Below, one piece after another: positions 44,570 to 53,402 of a DNA stretch of 64,000 nucleotides; positions within the stretch are counted from its first letter, which is position 1, and every line of letters starts with the position of its first letter. The position numbers were made by a program, and so were the translations under genes. The notes under the pieces were generated by a model. It saw only the letters and a program-made list of their open reading frames with translations, was not told where the DNA came from and searched no databases. Origin of the DNA: Rhodomicrobium sp963757195 (GTDB lineage Bacteria; Pseudomonadota; Alphaproteobacteria; Rhizobiales; Rhodomicrobiaceae); the NCBI GenBank assembly GCA_963757195.1, contig CAVWQG010000005.1:124001-188000 (forward strand). Direction: 5' to 3'.

Positions 44570-44592
44570 GGTCCGCGAAAGCCGGCCGTTTT
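44570..44592 (+). terminator. GAAA-loop terminator of barrel gene 3
   Basis: GGTCCGC-GAAA-GCCGGCC (one mismatch) followed by GTTTTG, matching the hairpin behind copy 2. Confidence 0.65.
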
Positions 44593-44685
44593 GCTAATTA
44601 TTTAAGTCCGACAGCAGATTCGGTTTGCAGCCCTGGCTTGGCGGCATTACCTCATAGAGGCCTATAATCTCTAGGGGAGTTGGAA

Positions 44686-45309
44686 GTGCTCAACCGCCAG
44701 TCCATCCGTATTATACCAATTGCCGCGCTCATTGCAGCGACGCTCGCCTTGTCCGGATGCGGGGTCAATACCATCCCGACCTACGAGCAGGACGCGAAAG
44801 CGAAGTGGTCCGAGGTTCAGAATCAATATAAACGCCGGGCCGATCTCATACCGAACCTTGTCGAGTCCGTTAAAGGGTTCGCAGATCAGGAAAAATCGGT
44901 GCTGACCGGCGTGACCGAGGCTCGGGCGAAGGCCACCCAAGCGCAGATCAACCTGCCGCCCGATATTCTCACCAATCCCGATGCGATGAAGAAATACGCC
45001 GAGGCCCAGAACCAGCTTAGTGGCGCGCTTGGGCGGCTCCTCGCGGTGTCGGAGCGCTACCCCGACATCAAATCCGGGGCGAACTTCATGGCGTTGCAGA
45101 ATCAGCTTGAAGGAACCGAGAACCGCATCGCCATCGCTCGCCGCGATTATATCCAGGCGGTACAGCGTTACAACACCGAGCTGAACACCTTCCCCGGCCG
45201 CATTTGGAAATCCGTTCTCTATTCAAACGCAAAGGACATGGCGCCGTTCGAAGTTCCGGAGAAGGAGCAGGAGACGCCGAAGGTCGATTTCGGTCCGCGC
45301 AAGTCTTAA
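44686..45309 (+). CDS. lemA: LemA-family lipoprotein
   Basis: The 207-residue product begins at GTG 44686, with AGGGGAG six bases upstream; a TTG at 44680 is less well placed. The N-terminus has a lipobox (LALSGC), so it is probably lipid-anchored. The LemA core is clear: EVQNQYKRRADLIPNLVESVKGF, EKSVLTGVTEARAKA, ERYPDIKSGANFMALQNQLE and the typical IAIARRDYIQAVQRYNTEL. It is followed by two TPM-domain genes, a standard lemA-TPM-TPM cluster of unknown physiological role. Confidence 0.92.
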   Translation: MLNRQSIRIIPIAALIAATLALSGCGVNTIPTYEQDAKAKWSEVQNQYKRRADLIPNLVESVKGFADQEKSVLTGVTEARAKATQAQINLPPDILTNPDAMKKYAEAQNQLSGALGRLLAVSERYPDIKSGANFMALQNQLEGTENRIAIARRDYIQAVQRYNTELNTFPGRIWKSVLYSNAKDMAPFEVPEKEQETPKVDFGPRKS

Positions 45310-45321
45310 GCGCGGCGAGAT

Positions 45322-46206
45322 ATGTCTCCGATTCCCCTCATCCTGTCCTTCTTCCCATGGGAGAAGGAACGCTATGGCAAGCTCGGCGCGCCCCCTCTCC
45401 CCTGGGGAGAGGGCCGGGGTGAGGGGCTACGTCGCTGGATCGTCGTTCTCAGCGCCGTCCTTCTTGTCGCCCTTGCAAGTTCCGCCAGCGCGGAACCGAA
45501 ATTTCCTCCGCTCACGGGCCGAATCGTCGATAACGCGAACCTTCTGACACCCCAAGACAAGGCTGCGATCGAAAGCGATCTCAAGGCGCTAGAGGACAAG
45601 TCCAGCGACCAGGTCGTGGTTTACACGACGAATTCGCTGCAAGGTTATCCCATCGAGGACTACGGCTACCAGCTCGGCCGCGCCTGGGGAATCGGGCAGA
45701 AAGGCACGAACAACGGCGTTGTTCTCATCGTCGCGCCGAACGAGCACAAGGTGCGCATCGAGGTTGGCCGGGGCCTCGAGCCGCAGCTGACGGACCTTCT
45801 ATCGTCGCTCATCATCCAGAACCGGATCCTGCCTCGTTTCAAGCGCGGCGACTTCTCCGGCGGGATCAAGGCCGGCGTTGAGGACATCCGCGATGTGCTG
45901 CTTGGCGATGCCGAAGCGGTCAAGCAGCGCGCCGCGGCGAGGCCCGCAAAGCGCAATGCGCCGGATAATGAAGAGCTGATCACACTCATTTTCGTTGTTG
46001 CGATCTTTCTGTTTGTGCTCTGGGCGCAGTCTCAGCAAGGAGGCCCTCCGCTTTCAGGCGGCGGGTACACCCGCCGGGGCCGCTATGGCGGCGGCCCCAT
46101 CTTCATTCCCGGCGATTGGAGCGGCGGCGGAGGCGGAGGCGGGGGCGGCGGATGGTCGGGAGGCGGCGGCGACTTCGGCGGCGGCGGCGCATCGGGCGAT
46201 TGGTAG
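45322..46206 (+). CDS. TPM-domain membrane protein (YgcG-like), N-terminus encoded by repeat G
   Basis: The 294-residue product has a signal/anchor helix at ~38-57, a TPM domain (~65-185; LTGRIVDNANLLTPQDKAAI, DQVVVYTTNSLQG, NNGVVLIVAPNEHKVRIEVGRGLE), a TM at ~222-237 and a Gly-rich C-terminus ending GASGDW, all typical of YgcG proteins. Residues ~5-36, before the signal helix, are translated from repeat G4. There is no in-frame ATG, GTG or TTG between the repeat and the helix, so translation must start at 45322 (or upstream) and pass through the repeat. Confidence 0.85.
   Translation: MSPIPLILSFFPWEKERYGKLGAPPLPWGEGRGEGLRRWIVVLSAVLLVALASSASAEPKFPPLTGRIVDNANLLTPQDKAAIESDLKALEDKSSDQVVVYTTNSLQGYPIEDYGYQLGRAWGIGQKGTNNGVVLIVAPNEHKVRIEVGRGLEPQLTDLLSSLIIQNRILPRFKRGDFSGGIKAGVEDIRDVLLGDAEAVKQRAAARPAKRNAPDNEELITLIFVVAIFLFVLWAQSQQGGPPLSGGGYTRRGRYGGGPIFIPGDWSGGGGGGGGGGWSGGGGDFGGGGASGDW
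45334..45428. repeat. Repeat family G, copy 4 (full length, inside an ORF)
   Basis: Starts CCCCTCATCCTGTCCTTCTT and ends GGTGAGGGGC, with both internal hairpins. It lies entirely within the 5' coding part of the TPM gene and is read without a stop. Confidence 0.85.
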
Positions 46207-46215
46207 GGAACGTCT

Positions 46216-46836
46216 ATGATTATTTCGGACACGGAAAAGCTGGACGTTGAGAACGCCATCACGAAGGCGGAAAACAAGACGTCTGCGGAGATCGTCGCGG
46301 TGATCGCGCGCGCGAGCGCCGGATATTACTACGTGCCCTATATGTGGGGCGCTCTCGTTGCGCTCGCCGTGCCGTGGCCTCTCATCCACTGGACATGGAT
46401 GCCGGTGCAATCCATCTATATCATTCAGCTTGCGGTCTTTGCCGGGCTCACCCTCATTCTCCATTATCCCGGCCTGCGATTTGCCTTGGTGCCGCGCAGC
46501 GTCATGCGAAACCGGGCGCATCAGAGGGCGATGCAGCAATTCGTGGCGCAGGACATTTACACGACCGCTGGCCATACGGGCGTCTTGATTTTCGTTTCGG
46601 TTGCGGAGCGCTATGCGGAAATCGTGGTCGACTCCGCAGTTCATCAGCTCGTGCCGGATGAAGAATGGAAAAGCATCATAGACCAGCTCACCGCGGAAAT
46701 CGGCCAGGGCCATGCAGCAAAGGGGCTGATCGAAGCCATTCGGAGGACCGGCGAGCACCTTGCGACGCATTTTCCCCCATCTGCGGCGAAAGAGAATCTT
46801 TTACCGAACCACCTTGTTATGATAGACGCAGAATAA
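46216..46836 (+). CDS. TPM-domain membrane protein (COG3762-like)
   Basis: The 206-residue product begins MIISDTEKLDVENAITKAE and has an ENKTSAEIVAVIARASAGYY segment, two TM helices (~42-60 and ~68-88), then HTGVLIFVSVAERYAEIVVD and a helical C-terminus. This split TPM domain with an inserted membrane hairpin is the usual partner of the YgcG-like protein. It starts 9 bases after that gene and completes the lemA cluster. Confidence 0.88.
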   Translation: MIISDTEKLDVENAITKAENKTSAEIVAVIARASAGYYYVPYMWGALVALAVPWPLIHWTWMPVQSIYIIQLAVFAGLTLILHYPGLRFALVPRSVMRNRAHQRAMQQFVAQDIYTTAGHTGVLIFVSVAERYAEIVVDSAVHQLVPDEEWKSIIDQLTAEIGQGHAAKGLIEAIRRTGEHLATHFPPSAAKENLLPNHLVMIDAE

Positions 46837-46987
46837 ATTCCTGTTAACCGGCTCTCTGGAAACCGTAAAGCGTGTGCCTGCACCGCGTCACGGAAGACGC
46901 CCCACTTTCGGCGTCGGACCGGCGATCCTTTCCTATCACCCCTGAGGCGGCTGGCGTATTGGCCAAGCCCGAATCGAGGATTGAACC

Positions 46988-49900
46988 ATGGATGCTGCTA
47001 CCCTGGGTTTTGGCGCGACTTTCGCCTCGCTCGCTGCGCGCGACGGACTGATTGCGCTCGATAAGCGTTTCCTTGCAAACCTCGCGGCGCAGGACCCGGC
47101 TTTGCATGAAAGCCTTCTTGCCGCGCGCGCCGCTCCGGACGCACTGGACGCCAAGGCCGAGAGCCATCTGATTACTACGCTCGGACCGATTCTGGATGCT
47201 TTCGTCGCCGAACTTTTCGGGATCGAAGACGCGCTCGATGCGGTTGTCGCTGAAACGCGGCGCCTCGACCCCGTGCACGCTTGCAAGCGGCTGTTCGTGC
47301 AGCGGCAGGCCGTCAAGAAATACGCCGCTCCCTCGGGCTTCGACGGCGCTGCGCTGCGGGCCGAACTTGAGCAGATGATGGGCGAGAAGCTGACGGAGGT
47401 CTCCTTCGCCGCCCATGTTGGCGCCTGGGAGCGCAATGACCGCAAGGAGTGGCTGGACACAGCGATGCGCTATGCCGCCTGGGCGACGCTGACCGAGGAT
47501 GGCCGCGCGTTCCATGAGGGCGGCACGCTGTTCCGGGCGCCTCACAAGATCGACTTACAGAAGCTGGTCCCGGTGACGACGATTGAGCGCAACGGCGTCA
47601 CCATGCAGTGCCTGCCGGGGCACGAGTGGCGCGCGCGCGATGGCTTCGCGCTCACCGATCACGGCATGACTGGCCAGCAGGCGCTCGACCAGATCAACTA
47701 CTGCATCTGGTGTCACAACCAGGGCAAGGATTCCTGCCGCAAGGGCCTCAAGGACAAAAAGACGGGCGCGTTCCAGAAGTCGCCTTTCGGCGTGACGCTC
47801 GCGGGATGCCCGCTGGACGAAAAGATCAGCGAAATGCACACGCTCCGCGCGCAGGGCCACGTGCTCGGAGCGTTCGCCACCATCGCGGTGGACAATCCGA
47901 TGCTGGCGGCGACCGGCCATCGTATCTGCAATGACTGCATGAAGGCCTGCATCTACCAGAAGCAGGAGCCGGTGGACATTCCGCAGGCCGAAACCACGAT
48001 TCTGAAGGATGTGCTGAGCCTGCCCTGGGGCTTTGAAATCTATTCGCTACTTACGCGCTGGAACCCGCTCGACATTCGCCGCCCGCTGCCGCTTCCCGAT
48101 TCTGGGCGGAAGGTTTTGATCGTAGGGCTTGGGCCAGCGGGCTTCACGCTGGCGCATCACCTTATGAATGACGGTCACACGGTGGTGGCCATCGATGGCC
48201 TGAAGCTCGAGCCGCTGGACATCGATCCATGCGAGCCGGTGCGGGATGTCGAGACGCTGTACGAGAACCTCGATGACCGCGTGATGGCGGGCTTCGGCGG
48301 CGTCGCCGAATACGGCATCACGGTCCGCTGGAACAAGAATTATCTCAAGCTGATCCGCATTCTCCTGGAGCGCCGGTCGCAATTCGCGGCGTTTGGCGGC
48401 GTTCGCTTCGGCGGCGGCGCGACGATTTCGATGGATGACGCGTGGGCCATGGGCTTTGACCACATCGCGCTTTGCATGGGCGCCGGCCGTCCGACCGTCA
48501 TCGACATGCCACACAACCTGGCGCGCGGCGTTCGGGAGGCGAGCGACTTCCTGATGGGCCTGCAACTCACCGGCGCGGCGAAGATGTCGTCCATCGCGAA
48601 CCTGCAAGTCCGCCTGCCTGTGGTGGTGATCGGCGGCGGCCTTACCGCGATCGATACCGGTACCGAAAGCCTCGCCTATTATGTCCGGCAGGTGGAAAAG
48701 TTCGCCGCTCGCTATCACGTTCTTGTCGCTGAGCGCGGCGAGGATGCCGTGCGGGCGTCCTGGACCGAGGAAGAGACGGGGATCGCCGAAGAGTTTCTGG
48801 CGCACGCGAAAGCGCTCAGCGCCGAGCGCGCCGCGGCGGCAGCCGAAGGCCGCGCCCCGCGTTTCACCGAACTTCTCCTTTCCTGGGGCGGCGCGACGAT
48901 TGCCTATCGCCGCAAGCTGCTTGAAAGCCCATCCTACACGCTGAACCACGAGGAAGTGGCGAAGGCGATGGAGGAAGGCGTGCGCTTCGCTGAGGGGCTG
49001 TCCCCGGCTGCGGTCGAGGTGGACCGTTTCGGCCACGCGGCGGGCCTTCGTTGCAAGACGGCCGACGGCGCTGAAATTGTGCTGCCCGCACGCGCCATCC
49101 TGGTGGCCGCCGGAACCCAGCCCAATACCGTGCTGGCGCGCGAGGATCACCGCATCAAGCGCGATGGCAAGTATTTCCAGGCGGTCAACGAGGCTGGCGA
49201 TCCGGTGACGCCGGCCCGCGCGCTGGCGAAGCCCGACGAAAACCACGTCCTTATGCACCGCAGCGATGATGGGCGCTTCATCAGCTTCTTCGGCGACCTG
49301 CACCCGAGCTTCTTCGGCAACGTCGTGAAGGCCATGGGCAGCGCCAAGCGCGGATATCCGCTCATCAGCAGCGTGCTTGCGAAGAGAGAGGCGGCCTCGC
49401 CGGTTTCGGGAGCCGAGATGATCGCCCACTGCCGCGATCAACTGCAGGCGCGCGTCTATGCCGTAAACCGGCTGACGCCGACCATTGTGGAAGTCGTCCT
49501 GAAGGCGCCAGCCCAGTCGCGCGCGTTCCACCCTGGCCAGTTCTACCGCTTGCAGAATTACGAAATGTCATCGCAGCGGCTTGAGGAGCCGGGGGTTCCG
49601 CCGACCCTGTTGACCATGGAAGGTCTGGCGATGACCGGCGCCTGGACCGACAAGGAGCGCGGCTTGATTTCCATTATCGCGCTGGAGATGGGCGGCAGTT
49701 CCAGTCTGTGTGCGACACTCAAGCCCGCGCAGAACGTTGTTTTGATGGGGCCGACCGGCGCCCCGACCGAGATCCATGCCAACAGCACGGTGGCCTTGGT
49801 GGGCGGCGGTCTCGGCAACGCGGTGCTGTTCTCAATCGGCGCGGCGATGCGTGCGGCGGGGAGCCGGGTGATCTACTTTGCGGGCTACAAGGCGATGCAG

Positions 49901-50443
49901 GATCGCTATAAGGTCGAGGAGATTGAGCGCGCCGCCGACGTGATCGTCTGGTGCTGCGACGAAGCGCCGGGTTTCAAGCCCGCCCGCCCGCAGGACAAGA
50001 CCTTCGTCGGCAACATCGTCCAGGCGATGGCGTCATACGGCTCCGGCCGCCTCGGCGAGCAGGCCGTGCCGCTGAACGAGGCCGAGCATATGATCGTGAT
50101 CGGGTCGGACCGCATGATGCAGGCCGTCGGCATGGCGCGGCATGCGCTTTTGCAGCCATACTTGAAGCCGGGCCATACCGCCATCGGCAGCATCAACTCG
50201 CCGATGCAGTGCATGATGAAGGAAGTCTGCGCCCAGTGCCTGCAGCCGCATATCGATCCGGTGACGGGCGCGCGCACGGTGGTCTTCTCCTGTTTCAACC
50301 AGGATCAGCCGCTCGACCGCGTCGATTTCCCGGCGCTGAACGAACGTCTTCGTCAGAACAGCCTGCCCGAGAAGCTGACGAGGCTGTGGATCGACCGCGC
50401 GCTGAGAAAGCTCAGCGAGCGGCCGGCGTTAGCGGCGGAATAG
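46988..50443 (+). CDS. 1151-residue multidomain Fe-S flavoprotein (GltD-like plus PyrK/FNR-like)
   Basis: One long polypeptide with several redox modules. Residues 1-~230 are helical with no motif I know. Cysteine-rich segments follow at ~239-280 (CIWCHNQGKDSCRKG...GCPLDEKI) and ~314-322 (CNDCMKAC), as in GltD/NfnB-type Fe-S adaptors. Then come an FAD site at ~376 (VLIVGLGPAGFTLAHHL) and an NAD(P) site at ~543 (VVVIGGGLTAIDTG). From ~820 there is a ferredoxin-reductase-like domain (FHPGQFYRLQNYE; ALVGGGLGNAVLFSIG) and a PyrK-like [2Fe-2S] motif C-x5-C-x2-C-x17-C near 1073. GAGGA precedes the ATG. The substrate is unknown; the gene is monocistronic. Confidence 0.85.
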   Translation: MDAATLGFGATFASLAARDGLIALDKRFLANLAAQDPALHESLLAARAAPDALDAKAESHLITTLGPILDAFVAELFGIEDALDAVVAETRRLDPVHACKRLFVQRQAVKKYAAPSGFDGAALRAELEQMMGEKLTEVSFAAHVGAWERNDRKEWLDTAMRYAAWATLTEDGRAFHEGGTLFRAPHKIDLQKLVPVTTIERNGVTMQCLPGHEWRARDGFALTDHGMTGQQALDQINYCIWCHNQGKDSCRKGLKDKKTGAFQKSPFGVTLAGCPLDEKISEMHTLRAQGHVLGAFATIAVDNPMLAATGHRICNDCMKACIYQKQEPVDIPQAETTILKDVLSLPWGFEIYSLLTRWNPLDIRRPLPLPDSGRKVLIVGLGPAGFTLAHHLMNDGHTVVAIDGLKLEPLDIDPCEPVRDVETLYENLDDRVMAGFGGVAEYGITVRWNKNYLKLIRILLERRSQFAAFGGVRFGGGATISMDDAWAMGFDHIALCMGAGRPTVIDMPHNLARGVREASDFLMGLQLTGAAKMSSIANLQVRLPVVVIGGGLTAIDTGTESLAYYVRQVEKFAARYHVLVAERGEDAVRASWTEEETGIAEEFLAHAKALSAERAAAAAEGRAPRFTELLLSWGGATIAYRRKLLESPSYTLNHEEVAKAMEEGVRFAEGLSPAAVEVDRFGHAAGLRCKTADGAEIVLPARAILVAAGTQPNTVLAREDHRIKRDGKYFQAVNEAGDPVTPARALAKPDENHVLMHRSDDGRFISFFGDLHPSFFGNVVKAMGSAKRGYPLISSVLAKREAASPVSGAEMIAHCRDQLQARVYAVNRLTPTIVEVVLKAPAQSRAFHPGQFYRLQNYEMSSQRLEEPGVPPTLLTMEGLAMTGAWTDKERGLISIIALEMGGSSSLCATLKPAQNVVLMGPTGAPTEIHANSTVALVGGGLGNAVLFSIGAAMRAAGSRVIYFAGYKAMQDRYKVEEIERAADVIVWCCDEAPGFKPARPQDKTFVGNIVQAMASYGSGRLGEQAVPLNEAEHMIVIGSDRMMQAVGMARHALLQPYLKPGHTAIGSINSPMQCMMKEVCAQCLQPHIDPVTGARTVVFSCFNQDQPLDRVDFPALNERLRQNSLPEKLTRLWIDRALRKLSERPALAAE

Positions 50444-50514
50444 GCTCGGCGCAAGCGATGGATGGCCGTCCATCGCCATCCTCACACGGTGGACGTCATC
50501 GGATCGCCGCGACC

Positions 50515-50611
50515 GTCATCCCGGAAGGGCGAAGCCCTATCCGGGATCTTAACGCATTGAAATGCATATCCTTTTGCGATCCCGGCTCGCAGCTCGCTTG
50601 GCCGGGATGAC
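50515..50611. repeat. Palindromic repeat family A, copy 3
   Basis: 97 bases from GTCATCCCGG to CCGGGATGAC, 72 bases after the flavoprotein stop. Confidence 0.85.
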
Positions 50612-51115
50612 GAAGAGTGTCCGCGATCGGGCGGCGCATTGTCGTTTCATCTGCGCGCCCGGGTACGGTTAATAAACCATTCAAATTGTATTAAAAAAGC
50701 GTTTCGGCCGCGGGTGCGTGGAGGTCTGGAGCCCTTTGCTGCGCAATGGGTTTTTTCCTGAAAGTTCAACTCGATAACGTCAACCGTCGTAAAATTACGC
50801 CCCTGCCATGCCTTTCAATCAATTATTACTTATATGGTTAAGTATAGGCACTTTTACAAAACGAACCCAATGAAGTTAACCAGTCGCAACCTTTCCAGCC
50901 CATGCCGCCTGCCGGAGATGATTGCTTGACATTACGCGGCAACAACGCCACGTTGCGATGACATTGATGGCTAGAGATTGCGCGACGGGCTGCCAAGCGG
51001 CCTTAAGTTTCATGTTCATCCACGAAACCTGTCTTCTCTGATTGCGCAGCGGCGGAGGCATACCCCCGCGAGCTAACCGGCAAAGTCCGGCGCTGGCTGC
51101 AAAGAGATCCAAAAC
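50612..51115. other. Long leader region of the DEAD-CSD gene
   Basis: About 500 bases with no supported gene. It is AT-rich at 50670-50880, then GC-rich. A TTGACA is at about 50929, without a good -10 at the right distance. A long untranslated leader would be in keeping with cold-shock RNA helicase genes, but that is an inference. Confidence 0.45.
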
Positions 51116-52606
51116 TTGACCCACACGACTTTCGATGCGTTCGGTCTTTCCGAACCAATCCTCCGCGCTTTGCGCACAGAAAACTTCACCATCCCGACAC
51201 CCGTTCAAGCCAAGGCCATCCCGCTCCTCATGAAAGGCGCGGACCTCATGGCGATGGCTCAAACGGGCACGGGAAAAACGGCGGCCTTCGGCTTGCCGCT
51301 CCTTGAAAAACTGGCTTCGAGCAATGCTCCGCTGGCCGCTAAAACGGTGCGGGCGCTCATCCTTGTGCCGACGCGCGAGCTGGCTGTGCAGGTTCACGAC
51401 AATCTCGCGACCTACGGCAAGCATCTTAAGCTGCGCCAGGCTATCGTTATCGGCGGCGTTGGGATGGCGCCTCAGACGCGCAAGCTTGCACAAGGCGTGC
51501 ATGTGCTGGTCGCAACCGTCGGGCGGCTTCTCGATCACCTCGGAGAAGGCAACGTAAGGCTCGATCAGGCATCGACGTTCATCCTCGACGAAGCCGACCG
51601 GATGCTCGACATGGGCTTCATCAATGAGGTCCGGAGAATCGCGGCCCTGCTCCCCAAGTCGCGGCAGTCGGCAATGTTCTCGGCGACGATGCCGCCTGAA
51701 ATCGCGAAGCTCGGCCAGCAAATTCTCAACAAAGCCGAACGCCTGCAAATCGCAGCGAACGGCGCAACCGCCGACCTCGTCTCGCAAAGGGTGATTTTCG
51801 TAAAAAAAGAAGGCAAGACGCGCCTTCTCCAGGAGCTTCTCGGAGATCCTGCGTATTCTCGCACCATCATCTTTACGCGCACGAAGCGCGGCGCGGACCG
51901 CGTGGCGACATATGTGGCGAAGGCTGGCATCGCCGCCGAAGCGCTGCACGGCAACAAATCGCAGAATGCGCGCCAGCGCGCGCTCGCACGGTTCTCCTCC
52001 GGCGACGTGAGCGTGCTGGTGGCGACGGATATCGCGGCCCGGGGCATCGATGTGGAGCAGGTGTCTCACGTCATCAACTACGAGCTGCCCGACGAGGCCG
52101 AGACTTATGTGCATCGCATCGGGCGCACGGCGCGCGCGGGCTCGGGCGGCGTTGCCGTCTCGTTCTGCGACGCCGACGATCGCGGAACGCTGCGCGCCAT
52201 CGAGAAACTCACGGGCAAGCCGCTCATTGTGATCGACACGCCTGCCGGCGCTGAGATCGCACGGGAGCCGCAGGTTCAAAAGAGGGAGCCAGCCCGGCCG
52301 CAGAAGCAAAAATCCGCAAGTCGCCCCGCTGGCAAAGCCGCCGACACCGACGGCGCGAGAAAGGCGCCGAAGGTGAGAGCGCGAGGGAACGGTCTTGTGC
52401 CTTCCGGCACGGTGAAATGGTTCAACGCGGCGAAGGGCTTTGGATTCGTTGAGCCGGACGATGGCGGCAAGGATGTGTTCCTCCACATCAGCGCCTTTGA
52501 GCGCTCCGGCATCGGCACGCTGCGCGAAGGGCAGAGAGTGAGCTTCGATGTTGAACGCGATCAGCAAGGCCGCCTCTCGGCGACGAACCTGCGCGCGGGC
52601 AATTAG
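51116..52606 (+). CDS. DEAD-box RNA helicase fused to a C-terminal cold-shock domain
   Basis: The 496-residue protein has a RhlE-like helicase core: Q motif (FDAFGLSEPIL...TPVQAKAIP), Walker A AQTGTGKT, PTRELAVQ, DEAD in FILDEADRMLDMGF, SAT in FSATMPPE, and ATDIAARGIDVEQV with HRIGRTARAG. Residues ~350-425 are a basic linker. Residues ~427-496 are a complete CSD (GTVKWFNAAKGFGFVEPDD, DVFLHISAFE) with RNP1 and RNP2. It uses a TTG start at 51116 with AGAGA upstream. The fusion suggests an RNA chaperone for low temperature or structured RNA. Confidence 0.93.
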   Translation: MTHTTFDAFGLSEPILRALRTENFTIPTPVQAKAIPLLMKGADLMAMAQTGTGKTAAFGLPLLEKLASSNAPLAAKTVRALILVPTRELAVQVHDNLATYGKHLKLRQAIVIGGVGMAPQTRKLAQGVHVLVATVGRLLDHLGEGNVRLDQASTFILDEADRMLDMGFINEVRRIAALLPKSRQSAMFSATMPPEIAKLGQQILNKAERLQIAANGATADLVSQRVIFVKKEGKTRLLQELLGDPAYSRTIIFTRTKRGADRVATYVAKAGIAAEALHGNKSQNARQRALARFSSGDVSVLVATDIAARGIDVEQVSHVINYELPDEAETYVHRIGRTARAGSGGVAVSFCDADDRGTLRAIEKLTGKPLIVIDTPAGAEIAREPQVQKREPARPQKQKSASRPAGKAADTDGARKAPKVRARGNGLVPSGTVKWFNAAKGFGFVEPDDGGKDVFLHISAFERSGIGTLREGQRVSFDVERDQQGRLSATNLRAGN

Positions 52607-52620
52607 TTTCGCCAACCGGC

Positions 52621-52717
52621 GTCATCCCGGAAGGGCGGAGCCCTATCCGGGATCATAATATATTGAAACGCTTACATCTTTGCGATCCCGGCTCGCGCTT
52701 CGCTTGGCCGGGATGAC
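52621..52717. repeat. Palindromic repeat family A, copy 4
   Basis: 97 bases with both termini intact, lying 14 bases after the DEAD-CSD stop and 20 before the stop of the convergent gene. It could act as a bidirectional terminator. Confidence 0.85.
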
Positions 52718-52737
52718 GGCGGCGACCGCCTTAAGGC

Positions 52738-53295
52738 TCAAAGAAAGCGCGGCGTCCGCTCCCTATACGCGAGATACGCATCGCCATAAGCCCGCTGCAG
52801 CCAGGGCTCCTCGGTGAATGGCATGATGACGTACACCAGGATCGCCAGCCCGCACAGGATCGCGGTGTGCATCCCGCCGTTCGCGAGCGCGGCGCCGAAA
52901 TAGCCCAGAATAGAAGCCACGTATTGCGGGTTGCGGCTATACCGGTACATGCCCTTGGTCACGAGGCCTTCTTCGGCGCCGTAGGTGTTTTCGATGCCGA
53001 GGTGGAAATAGCCGTAGATCGTAACGCCGAAGCCGGCGGCGACGCAGAGAAGCCCGATTGCGAAGCGCAACACCTCGCCGTCCTGCGGCCAATGCGCCGT
53101 GAGGATCGCATAAAGCAGCGTCAGGCTGAGGCCGCCGCGAAAAAGCGGCCAGAACGTGTAGTGCTGCCAGCTCTTCGTCGAGGGCGTTGGCCAAAGCTTG
53201 ATCGAGCTTGAAAAGACCGTCAGAAGAAGGAGCGTATTCAAGGTGACGAGCGCAGCAACGCCCGCGTCGAAGATGAGATGCGTTAAAAGCAACAT
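52738..53295 (-). CDS. Isoprenylcysteine carboxyl methyltransferase-family membrane protein
   Basis: The 185-residue integral membrane protein has five or six hydrophobic segments. The C-terminal ICMT/phospholipid-methyltransferase motifs are GLVTKGMYRYSRNPQYVASIL (SAM-binding R-x-P-x-Y) and EEPWLQRAYGDAYLAYRERTPRFL (E-E-x-x-L...Y..Y). Bacterial members are broad methyltransferase-like proteins; no prenylated substrate is implied. It is convergent with the DEAD-CSD gene across repeat A4. Confidence 0.85.
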   Translation of the reverse strand: MLLLTHLIFDAGVAALVTLNTLLLLTVFSSSIKLWPTPSTKSWQHYTFWPLFRGGLSLTLLYAILTAHWPQDGEVLRFAIGLLCVAAGFGVTIYGYFHLGIENTYGAEEGLVTKGMYRYSRNPQYVASILGYFGAALANGGMHTAILCGLAILVYVIMPFTEEPWLQRAYGDAYLAYRERTPRFL

Positions 53296-53402
53296 TGGAA
53301 AGCCGGTTGAAAACTGCCAAACCCACGCCCTGCGGCAATCATATTAGGTCTCATAAGGTGCGAGCGCGGGTCAACCCGCTCGCCTAGGATAAAAAGCCGC
53401 TA

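Noticed and set aside
48047..49531. 494-codon minus-strand frame inside the large flavoprotein
   Set aside because: No motifs and His/Arg-rich composition; the plus-strand protein has clear cofactor sites throughout.
50876..52615. 579-codon minus-strand frame over the DEAD-CSD gene
   Set aside because: Antisense shadow; helicase and CSD motifs are on the plus strand.
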